This document shows positions 38,526-50,100 of a stretch of 64,000 nt of DNA, piece by piece. The notes under the pieces were generated by a model that worked only from the letters and a program-made list of their open reading frames with translations, did no database searches and was not told the origin of the DNA. Each line of letters starts with the position of its first letter. Positions within the stretch are counted from its first letter, which is position 1. Made by a program: the position numbers and the translations under genes. Source of the stretch: Amblyomma americanum (lineage: Eukaryota > Arthropoda > Arachnida > Ixodida > Ixodidae); the NCBI RefSeq assembly GCF_052857255.1, contig NC_135502.1, positions 185,191,806 to 185,255,805 on the forward strand, given 5' to 3'.

Positions 38526-41500
38526 AACTCCGAGAGTTACGATGCTACAAGGAACATCGAGCAACACGGCATCAGCCCCTGTGGGAACAGTCCACCGCTG
38601 TCCCCGGCCCTCGGAGTAACATGGGAGCCGCTGCGACATCGAGGTCAAACTGCTTTAAACAGAGTTAAGCTCCGTTCATCGGAACGGGGCATGGTGGCAA
38701 CTTGAGCGAGATGCCGTTGTGGAACTATTTCGTCTTTTTGGTTCAGATTGTTGGTTTTGTTCTACCTGGCTGCATTGCTCATGAGAACGCCTGGATTACC
38801 GACAGCGACCTGAAAACGCTGCACAGATGTAACTCCGAGAGTTACGATGCTACAAGGTAAATCGAGCAACACGGCATCAGCCACTGTGGGAACAGTCCAC
38901 CGTACTGCACGGCCATCGGAGTAACATAGGAGCCGCTGAGACATCGACGTCAAACTGCTTTAAAAAGAATCACGCTGCGTTCATCGAAACGGAGAATATT
39001 GGCGATGTGAGCGAGATGACTTGGAGGAAATATTTCGTCCTTTTGGTTCAGATTGTTAGTTTTGTTCCACCTTGCTGCATTGCTCACGAGAACGCCTGGA
39101 TCACCGACAGCTACCGGAAAACGCTGAACAGATGTAACTCCGAGAGTTACGATGCTACAAGGAACATCGAGCAACACGGCATCAGCCCCTGTGGGAACAG
39201 TCAACCACTGTGCACGGCCCTCGGAGTAACACGGGAGCAGCTGCGACATCGACGTCAAATTGCTTTAAACGGAGTCACGCTCCGTTCATCGGAACGGGGC
39301 ATGGTTGCACTGTGAACGAGATGACGTTGAGGAACTACTCCGTCTTTTTGGTTAAGATTGTTGGTATTGTTCTACCTGGCTACATTGCTCATGAGAACTA
39401 CTGGATTCCCGATAGCGTCCTGAAAACGCTGAACAGATGTAAATCCGAGAGTTACGATGCTACAAGGAACATCGAGCAACACGGCATCAGCCCCGGCGGG
39501 AACAGTCCACCACTCTCCACAGCCCTCGGAGTAACATGGGAATGGGAGCCGCTGCGACATCAACGTCAAACTGCTTTAAACAGAGTCAAGCTGCGTTCAT
39601 CGGAACGGGGCATGGTGGCGACTTGAGCGAGATGACGTTGAGGCACTATTTCATCTTTTTCGTTCAGATTGTTGGTTTTGTTCTACCTTGCTGCATTGCT
39701 CATGAGACCGCCTGGATTACCGACAGCTACCTGAAAACGCTGAACAGATGTAACTCCGAGAGTTACGATGCTACAAGGAACATCGACAAACACGGCATCA
39801 GCCCCGGCGGGAACAGTCCACCGCTCTCCACAGCCCTCGGAGTAACATGGGAGCCGCTGCGACATCGACGTCAAGCTGCTTTGAACAGAGTCACGCACCG
39901 TTCATCGGAACGGGGCGTGGTGGCCCCGTGAACGAGGAGACGTTGAGGAACTACTCCGTCTTTTTGGTTAAGATTGTTGGTATTATTCTACCTGGCTACA
40001 TTGCTCATGAGACTACTGGATTACCGATAGCACCCTGAAAACGCTGAACAGATGTAACTCCGAGAGTTACGATGCTACAAGGAACATCGAGCAACACGGC
40101 ATCAGCCCCGGCGGGAACAGTCCACCGCTCTCCACAGCCCTCGGAGTAACATGGGAGCCGCTGCGACATCGACGTCAAGCTGCTTTGAACAGAGTCTCGC
40201 TCCGTTCATCGGAACGGGGCGAGGTGGCCACGTGAACGAGATGACTTTGAGGAACTATTTCGTTTTTTTGGTTCAGATTGTTGGTTTTGTTCTACCTGGC
40301 TTCATTACTCACGAGAACGCCAGGACTACAGACAGCGACCTGAAAACGCTTAACAGAGGCAATACCGAGAGTTACGATGCTACAAGGAACATCGAGCAAC
40401 ACGGCATCAGCCCCTGTGGGAACAGTCCACCGCTGTTCCGGTCCTCGGAGTAACATGGGAGCCGCTGCGACATCGAAGTCAAACTGTTTTAAACAGAGTT
40501 AAGCTCCGTTCATCGGAACGGGGCATGGTGGCAATTTGAGCGAGAAGCCGTTGAGGAACTATTTCGTCTTTTTGGTTCAGATTGTTGGTTTTGTTCTACC
40601 TGGCTGCATTGCTCATGAGAACGCCTGGATTACCGACAGCGACCTGAAAACGCTGCACAGATGTAACTCCGAGAGTTACGATGCTACAAGGTAAATCGAG
40701 CAACACGGCATCAGCCAATGTGGGAACAGTCCACCGCTCTGCACGGCCATCGGAGTAACATGGGAGCCGCTGAGACATCGACGTCAAACTGCTTTAAAAA
40801 GAATCACGCTGCATTCATCGAAACGGGGAATATTGGTGCTGTGAGCGAGATGACTTGGAGGAAATATTTCGTCTTTTTGGTTCAGATTGTTGGTTTTGTT
40901 CCACCTTGCTGCATTGCTCACGAGAACTCCTGGATTACCGACAGCTACTGGAAAACGCTGAACAGATGTAACTCCGAGAGTTACGATGCTACAAGGAACA
41001 TCGAGCAACACGGCATCAGCCCCTGTGGGAACAGTCAACCGCTGTGCACGGCCCTCGGAGTAACACGGGAGACGCTGCGACATCGACGTCAAATTGATTT
41101 AAACGGAGTCACGCTCCGTTCATCGGAACGGGGCATGGTGGCACCGGGAGCGAGATGACGTTGAGGAACTGTATGATATTTTAAGTTGAGATTGTTGGTT
41201 TTGTTATACCAGGCTGCATTGTTCATGAGAAGGCCTGGATTCCCGACCACGACCTGAAAACACTAAACAGATGTAACTCCAAGAGTTACGATGCTACAAG
41301 GAACATCGAGCAACATGGCATCAGCCCCTGTAGGAACACTCCACCGCAGTCCACGGCCCTCGGAGAAACACAGGAGCCGCTGCGACACCGACGTCAAAAA
41401 GCTTTAAACGGAGTCACGCTCCGTTCATCGGAACGGGGCATGGTGGCACCGTGAGCGAGATGACGTTGAGTAACTATATCATATTTTTAGTTGAGATTGT

Positions 41501-42930
41501 TGGTTCTGTTATACCAGGCTGCATTGCTCATGAGAACGCCTGGATTACCGACCACGAGCTGAAAACACTGAACAGACGTAACTTCGAGAGTTACGATGCT
41601 ACAAGGAACATCGAGCAACACGGCATCAGCCCCTGTGGGAACACTCCACCGCAGTCCACGGCCCTCTGAGAAACACGGGAGCCGCTGCGACATCGAGGTC
41701 AAAAAGCTTTAAACTGAGTCACGCTCCGTTCATCGGAACGGGGCATGGTGGCACCGTGAGCGAGATGACGTTGAGGAAATATATCATATTTTTAGTTGAG
41801 ATTGTTGGTTTTGTTATATCAGGCTGCATTGCTCATAAGAACGCCTGGATTCCCGACCACGACCTGAAAACACTGAAGAGACGTAACTCCGAGAGTTACG
41901 ATGCTACAAGGAACATCGAGCAACACGGCATCAGCCCCTGTGTGAACACTCCACCGCTGTCCCCGGCCCTCGGAGTAGCATGGGAGCCGCTGCGACATCG
42001 ACGTCAAGCTGCTTTGAACAGTCACGCTCCGTTCATCGGAACGGGGCGTGGTGGCCCCGTGAACGAGATGACGTTGAGAAACTATTTCGTCTTTTTGGTT
42101 CACATTGTTGGTTTTGTTCTACCTTGCTGCATTGCTCTTGAGACCGCCTGGATTACCGACAGCTACCTGAAAACGCTGAACAGATGTAACTCCGAGAGTT
42201 ACGATGCTACAAGGAACATCGAGCAACACGGCATCAGCCCCGACGGGAACAGTCCACCGCTCTCCACAGCCCTCGGAGTAACATGGGAGCCGCTGCTACA
42301 TCGACGTCAAGCTGCTTTGAACATAGTCACGCTCCGTTCATCGGAACGGGCATGGTGGCACCGTTAGCGAGATGACGTTAAGGAACTATATCATATTTTT
42401 AGTTGAGATTGTTGGTTTTGTTATACCAGGCTGTATTGCTCATGAGAACGCCTGGAATACCGACCGCGAGCTGAAAACACTGACCAGACGTAACTCCGGG
42501 AGTTACGATGCTACAAGGAACATCGAGCAACACGGCATCAGACCCTGTGGGAACACTCCACCGCAGTCCACAGCCCTCGGAGCAACACGGGAGCCGCTGC
42601 GACATCGAAGTCAAACTGCTTTAAACGTAGTCACGCTCCGTTCATCGGAAAGGGGCATGGTTGCAGTGTGAACGAGATGACGTTGAGGAACTATTTCGTC
42701 TTTTTGGTTCAGATTGTTGGTTTTCTTCTACCTGGCTGCATTGCTCATGAGAACGCCTGGATTACCGACAGCGACCTGAAAACGCTGCACAGATGTAACT
42801 CCGAGAGTTACGATGCTACAAGGTAAATCGAGCAACACGGCATCAGCCACTGTGGGAACAGTCCACCGTTCTGCACGGCCATCGGAGTAACATGGGAGCC
42901 GCTGAGACATCGACGTCAAACTGCTTTAAA
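38526..42930 (+). repeat. 4576-bp tandem duplication of satellite (15 units), copy 2
   Basis: Second copy of 33950-38354. Identity begins exactly at AACTCCGAGAG and ends in CTGCTTTAAA, where copy 1 continues AAGAATCACG and copy 2 continues CGTATTCACG. Very low divergence marks it as one of the most recent events in the window. Confidence 0.95.
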
Positions 42931-45900
42931 CGTATTCACGCTCCGTTCATCGGAACGGGGCATGGTGGCAGCGTGAACGAGATGACGTTGAGGAACTACT
43001 CCGTCTTTTTGGTTAAGATTGTTGGTATTGTTCCACCTGGCTGCATTGCTCACGTGAACGCCTGGATTACCGACAGCTACCTGAAAACGCTGAGCAGATG
43101 TAACTCCGAGAGTTACGATGCTACAAGGAACATCGAGCAACACGGCAACAGCCCCTGTGGGAACAGTCAACCGCTGTGCAAGGCCCTCGGAGTAACACGA
43201 GAGCAGCTGCGACATCGACGTGAAAAAGCTTTAAACGGAGTCACGCACCGTTCATCGGAACGGGGCATGGTGGCACCGTGAACGAGATGACGTTGAGAAA
43301 CAGTTTCGTTTTTTTGGTTCAGATTGTTGATTTTTTTCTACCTGGCTGCATTGCTCACGCGAACGCCTAGATTACCGACAGCGACCTGAAAACGCTGAAG
43401 AGATGTAATACCGAGAGTTACAATGCTACAAGGAACATGGAGCAACACGGCATCAACCCCTGTGGGAACAGTTCTCGGAGTAACATGGGAGCCGCTGCGA
43501 CATTGACGTCGAACTGCTTTAAAAAGAATCACGCTGCGTTCATCGGAACAGGGAATATTGGCGCCGTGAGCGAGATGACTTTCAGGAACTATTTCGTCTC
43601 TTTGGTTCAGATTGTTGGTTTTGTTCTAAATTGCTGCATTGCTCATGAGACCGCTTAGATTACCGACAGCTACCTGAAAACGCTGAACAGATGTAACTCT
43701 GAGAGTTACGATGCTACAAGGAACATCGAGCAACAGGGCATCAGCCCCTGTGGGAACAGTCAACCGCTCTCCACAGCCCTCGGAGTAACATGGGAGCCGC
43801 TGTTACATCGACGTCAAGCTGCTTTGAACAGAGTCACGCTCCGCTCATCGGAACGGGGCGTGGTGGCCCCGTGAACGAGATGACGTTGAGGAACTATTTC
43901 GTTTTTTGGTTCAGATTGTTGGTTTTGTTCTACCTGGCTGCATTGCTCACGAGAACGCCTGGATTACCGACAGCTACCTGAAAACGCTGAAAGATGTAAC
44001 TCCGAGAGTTACGATGCTACAAGGAACATCGAGCAACACGGCATCAGCCCCTGTGGGAACAGTCAACCGCTGTGCACGGCCCTCGGTGTAACACGGGAGC
44101 AGCTGCGACATCGACGTCAAACTGCTTTAAACGGAGTCGCACTCCGTTCATCGGAACGGGCATGATGGCACCGTGAGCGAGATGACGTTGAGGAACTATA
44201 TCATATTTTTAGTTGAGATTGTTGGTTTTGTTATACCAGGCTGCATTGCTCATGAGAACGCCTGGAATACCGACCGCGAGCTGAAAAAACTGAACAGACG
44301 TAACTCCGAGAGTTACGATGCTACAAGGAACATCGAGCAACACGGCATCAGCCCCTGTGGGAACAGTCCACCGCTGTCCCCGGCCCTCGGAAAAACATGG
44401 GAGCCGCTGCGACATCGACGTCAAAAAGCTTAAAACGGAGTCACGCTCCGTTCATCGGAACGGGGCATGGTGGCACCGTGAGCGAGATGAAGTTGAGGAA
44501 CTATTTCGTCTTTGTCGTTCAGATTGTTGGTTTTGTTCTACCTGGCTGCATTGCTCATGAGACCGCCTGGATTACCGACAGCTACCTGAAAACGCTGAAC
44601 AGATGCAACTCGGAGAGTTACGATGCTACAAGGAACATTGAGCAACACGGCATCAGCCCCGGCAGGAACAGTCCACCGCACTCCACAGCCCTCGGAGTAA
44701 CATGGGAGCCGCTGCGACATCGACGTCAAGCTGCTTTGAACAGAGTCACGCTCCGTTCATCGGAACGGGGCAAGGTGGCAGCGTGACCGAGATGACGTTG
44801 AGGAACTACTTCGTCTTTTTGGTTAAGATTGTTGATTTTGTTCTACCTGGCTGCATTGCTCATGAGAGCTACTGGATTACCGATAGCTGCTTGAAAACGC
44901 TGAACAGATGTAACTCCGAGAGTTACGATGCTACAAGGTACATCGAGCAACTCGGCATCAGCCCCTGTGGGAACAGTCCACCGCTCATCACGGCCATCGG
45001 AGTAACATGGGAGCCGCTGCGACATCGACGTCAAACTGCTTTAAAAAGAATCACGCTGCGTTCATCGAAACGGGGAATATTGGCGCCGTGAGCGAGATGA
45101 CTTTCAGGAACTATTTCGCCTTTTTGGTTCAGATTGTTGGTTTTGATCTACCTAGCTTCATTGCTCATGAGACCGCCTGGATTACCGACAGCTACCTCAA
45201 AACGCTGAACAGATGTAACAGCGACCGTTACGATGCTACAAGGAACATCGAGCAACACGGCATCAGCGCCTGTGGGAACAGTCAACCGCTGTGCACAGCC
45301 CTCGGAGTAACACGGGAGCAGATGCGACATCGACGTCAAACTGCTTTAAACGGAGTCGCACTCCGTTCATCAGAACGGGGCATGGTGGCACCGTGAGTGA
45401 GATGACGTTGAGGAACTATATCATATTTTTAGTTGAGATTGTTGGTTTTGTTATACCAGGCTGCATTGCTCATGAGAACGCCTGGATTACCGACTGCGAG
45501 CTGAAAACACTGAACAGACGTAACTCCGAGAGTTACGATGCTACAAGGAACATCGAGCAACACGGCAACAGCCCCTGTGGGAACACTCCACCGCAGTCCA
45601 CGGCCCTCGGAGTAACACGGGAGCCGCTGCGACATCGACGTCAAAAAGCTTTAAACGGAGTCACGCTCCGTTCATCGGAACGGGACATGGTGGCACCGTG
45701 AGCGAGATGACGTTGAGGAAATATATCATAATTTTAGTTGAGATTGTTGGTTTTGTTATACCAGGCTGCATTGCTCATGAGAACGCCTGGATTACCGACC
45801 ACGAGCTGAAAACACTGAACAGACGTAACTCCGAGAGTTACGATGCTACAAGGAACATCGAGCAACACAGCATCAGACCCTGTGGGAACACTCCACCGCT

Positions 45901-46829
45901 GTCCCCGGCCCTCGGAGTAACATGGGAGCCGCTGCGACATCGAAGTCAAACTGCTTTAAACAGAAATAAGCTCCGTTCATCGGAACGGGGCATGGTGGCG
46001 ACTTGAGCGAAATGACGTTGACTAACTATTTCGTCTTTTTGGTTCAGATTGTTGGTTTTGTTCTACCTGGCTGCATTGCTCATGAGAACGCCTGGATTAC
46101 TGACAGCGACCTGAAAACGCTGCACAGATGTAACTCCGAGAGTTACGATGCTACAAGGTACATCGAGCAACACGGCATCAGCCACTGTGGGAACAGTCCA
46201 CCGCTCTTCACGGCCGTCGGAGTAACATGGGAGCCGCTGCGACATCGACGTCAAACTGCTTTAAAAAGAATCACGGTGCGTTCATCGAAACGAGGAATAT
46301 TGGCGCCGTGAGCGAGATGACTTTGAGGAACTATTTCGTCTTTTTCGTTCAGATTATTGGTTTTGTTCTACCTTGCTGCATTGCTCATGAGACCGCCTGG
46401 GTTACCGACAGCTACCTGAAAATGCTGAACAGACGTAACTTCGAGAGATACGATGCTACAAGGAACATCGAGCAACACGGCATCAGCCCCTGTGGGAACA
46501 GTCAACCGCTGTGCACGGCCCTCGGAGTAACACGGGAGCAGCTGCGACATCGACGTCAAGCTGCTTTGAACACAGTCACGCTCCGTTCATCGGAACGAGG
46601 CGTGGTGGCCCCGTGAACGAGATGACGTTGAGGAACTGTTTCGTTTTTTTTGGTTTAAATTGTTGATTTTGTTCTACCTGGCTGCATTGATCACGAGAAC
46701 GCCTAGATTACCGACAGTGACCTGAAAACGCTGAACAGTAGTAATACCGAGAGTTACAATGCTACAAGGAACATCGAGCAACACGGCATCAGCCCATGTG
46801 GGAACAGTTCTCGGAGTAACATAGGAGCC
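42931..46829 (+). repeat. 305-bp satellite array, segment 2d
   Basis: About 13 units leading to the first SINE. About 43270-44330 resembles about 56950-58250, which has one extra unit. About 45200-45670 resembles 47343-47815. The last part (about 45950-46829) resembles about 54470-55641. The segment ends in AACATAGGAGCC, the SINE target site. No gene is seen. Confidence 0.94.
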
Positions 46830-47145
46830 CCGCCGCGGTGGCTCAGTGGTTAGGGCGCTCGACTACTGATCCGGAGTTCCCGGGTTCGAACCCGACTGCG
46901 GCGGCTGCGTTTTTATGGAGGCAAAACGCTAAGGCGCCCGTGTGCGGTGCGATGTCAGTGCACGGTAAAGATCCCCAGGTGGTCGAAATTATTCCGGAGC
47001 CCTCCACTACGGCACCTCTCTCTTCCTTTCGTCTTTCACTCCCTCCTTTATCCCTTCCCTTACGGCACGGTTCAGGTGTCCAACGATATATGAGATAGAT
47101 ACTGTGCCATTTCCTTTCCGCCCAAAACCAATTAAAAAAAAATTA
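46830..47145 (+). mobile_element. tRNA-derived SINE, copy 1
   Basis: A 316-bp SINE with a tRNA-like head (46832-46902). The acceptor GCCGCGG pairs with CTGCGGC, with one G-U. The RNA polymerase III A box TGGCTCAGTGG is at 46839-46849 and the B box GGTTCGAACCC at 46883-46893. An unrelated body follows (pyrimidine-rich near 47020-47060) and an A-rich 3' end, AATTAAAAAAAAATTA. Flanks are AACATAGGAGCC (46818-46829) and AACATAGCAGCC (47146-47157), a 12-bp target duplication with one mismatch. It resembles the abundant SINEs of ixodid ticks (the Ruka type is one named example), but I cannot confirm the family without a search. The open frame through it is incidental. Confidence 0.9.
46839..46893 (+). 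promoter_or_regulatory. SINE internal Pol III promoter (A and B boxes), copy 1
   Basis: A box TGGCTCAGTGG (46839-46849) and B box GGTTCGAACCC (46883-46893) both fit the consensus for type 2 RNA polymerase III promoters, with tRNA-like spacing. Confidence 0.85.
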
Positions 47146-50100
47146 AACATAGCAGCCGCTGCGACATTCACGTCGAACTGCTTTAAAAAGAATCACGCTG
47201 CGTTCATCGGAACACGGAAAATTTTTCACCGTGAGCGAGATGACGTTGAGGAACTATTTCGTCTTTTTAGTTCAGAGTGTTGGTTTTGTTCTATCTGGCT
47301 GCATTGCTCATGTGTACGCCTGGATTACCGACAACGACCTGAAAACGCTGAACAGATGTAACTGCGACAGTTACGATGCTACAAGGAACATCGAGCAACA
47401 CGGCATCAGCGCCTGTGGGAACAGTCAACCGCTGTGCACAGCCCTCGGAGTAACACGGGAGCAGATGCGACATCGACGTCAAACTGCTTTAAACGGAGTC
47501 GCACTCCGTTCATCAGAACGAGGCATGGTGGCACCGTGAGTGAGATGACGTTGAGGAACTATATCATATTTTTAGTTGAGATTGTTGGTTTTGTTATACC
47601 AGGCTGCATTGCTCATGAGAACGCCTGGATTACCGACTGCGAGCTGAAAACACTGAACAGACGTAACTCCGAGAGTTACGATGCTACAAGGAACATCGAG
47701 CAACACGGCAACAGCCCCTGTGGGAACACTCCACCGCAGTCCACGGCCCTCGGAGTAACACGGGAGCCGCTGCGACATCGACGTCAAAAAGCTTTAAACG
47801 GAGTCACGCTCCGTTCATCGGAACGGGGCATAGTGGCACCGTGAGCAAGATGACGTTGAGGAAATATATCATATTTTTAGTTGAGATTGTTGGTTTTGTT
47901 ATACCAGGCTGCATTGCTCATGAGAACGCCTGGATTCCCGACCACGACCTGAAAAATCTAAACAGACGCAACTCCGAGAGTTACGATGCTACAAGGAACA
48001 TCGAGCAACACGGCATCAGCCCCTGTAAGAACAGTCCACCGTTCTCCCCGGCCCTCGGAGAAACATGGGAGCCGCTGCGACATCGAAATCAAACTGCTTT
48101 AAACAGAGTTAAGCTCCGTTCATCGGAACGGGGCATGGTGGCAACTTGAGCGAGATGCCCTTGAGGAACTATTTCGTCTTTTTGGTTCAGATTGTTGGTT
48201 TTGTTCTACCTGGCTGCGTTGCTCATGAGAACGCCTGGATTACCGACAGCGACCTGAAAACGCTGCACAGATGTAACTCCGAGAGTTACGATGCTGCAAG
48301 GTAAATCGAGCAACACGGCTTCAGCCACTGTGGGAACAGTCCACCGTTCTGCACGGCCATCGGAAAAACATGGGAGCCGCTGAGGCATCGACGTCAAACT
48401 GCTTTAAAAAGAATCACGCTGCGTTCATCGAAACGGGGAATATTGGCGCCGTGAGCGAGATGACTTCGAGGAAATATTTCGTCCTTTTGGTTCAGATTGT
48501 TGGTTTTGTTCCACCTTGCTGCATTGCTCACGAGAACGCCTGGATCACCGACAGCTACCGGAAAACGCTGAACAGATGTCACTCCGAGACTTACGATGCT
48601 ACAAGGAACATCGAGCAACACGGCATCAGCCCCTGTGGGAACAGTCAACCGCTGTGCACGACCCTCGGAGTAACACGGGAGCAGCTGCGACATCGACGTC
48701 AAATTGCTTTAAACGGAGTCACGCTCCGTTCATCGGAACGGGGTATGGCGGCAGCATGAGCGAGATGACGTTGAGGAAATATCATATTTTTAGTTGAGAT
48801 TGTTGGTTTTGTTATACCAGGCTGCATTGTTCATGAGAACGCCTGGATTCCCGACCACGACCTGAAAACACTAAACAGACGTAACTCCGAGAGTTACGAT
48901 GCTACAAGGAACATCATCAACACGGCATCAGCCCTGTGGGAACAGTCCACCGCTGTCCCCGGCCCTCGAAGTAACAAGGGAGCAGCTGCGACATCGACGT
49001 CAAACTGCTTTAAACGTAGTCACGCTCCGTTCATCGGAACGGGGCATGGTGGCACCGTGAGCGAGATGACATTGAGGAACTATATCATATTTTTTGTTGA
49101 GATTGTTGGTTTTGTTATACCAGGCTGCATTGCTCATGTGAACGCCTGGATTACCGACAACGACCTGAAAACGCTGAACAGATGTAACTCCGATAGTTAC
49201 GATGTTACAAGGAAAATCGAGCAACACCGCATCAAGTCCTGTGGGAAGAGTCCATTGCTGTCCACGGCCCTCAGAGTAACATGGGAGACGCTGCGACATC
49301 GACGCCAACCTGCTTTAAACAGAGGCACGCTCCGTTCATCGAAACGGCGCATGGTGGCGCCGTGAGCGAAATGACGTTGATCAACGATTTCGTCTTTTTG
49401 GTTCACATTGTTGGTTTTGTTCTACCTGGCTGCATTACTCACGAGAACGCAAGGACTACCGACAGCGACCTCAAAACGCTTAACAGATGTAATACCGAGA
49501 GTTACGATGCTACAAGGAACATCGAGCAACACGGCATCAGCCCCTGTGGGAACAGTCCACCGCTGTTCCGGTCCTCGGAGTAACATGGGAGCCGCTGCGA
49601 CATCGAAGTCAAACTGCTTTAAACAGAGTTAAGCTCCGTTCATCGGAACGGGGCATGGTGGCAACTTGAGCGGGAAGCCGTTGAGGAACTATTTCGTCCT
49701 TTTGGTTAAGATTGTTGGTTTTGTTCTACCTGGCTGCATTGCTCATTAGAACGCCTGGATTACCGACAGCGACCTGAAAACGCTGCACAGATGAAACTCC
49801 GAGAGTTACGATGCTACAAGGTATATCGAGCAACACGGCATCAGCCAATGTGGGAACAGTCCACCGCTCTGCATGGCCATCGGAGTAACATGGGAGCCGC
49901 TGAGACATCGACGTCAAACTGCTTTAAAAAGAATCACGCTGCGTTCATCGAAACGGGGAATATTGGCGCTGTGAGCGAGATGACTTGGAGGAAATATTTC
50001 GTCTTTTTGGTTCAGATTGTTGGTTTTGTTCCACCTTGCTGCATTGCTCACGGGAACGCCTGGATTACCGACAGCTACTGGAAAACGCTGAACAGATGTA

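Noticed and set aside
46832..46902. A functional tRNA gene
   Set aside because: The acceptor stem and A and B boxes are good, but the anticodon and T stems are imperfect, and the sequence continues into a SINE body with an A-rich tail and target duplications.
46838..47098. An 86-residue protein in the SINE (and a 115-residue one at 55650)
   Set aside because: The frame starts in the tRNA-like head and runs through SINE sequence with Pol III boxes, and changes between the two copies are unconstrained.
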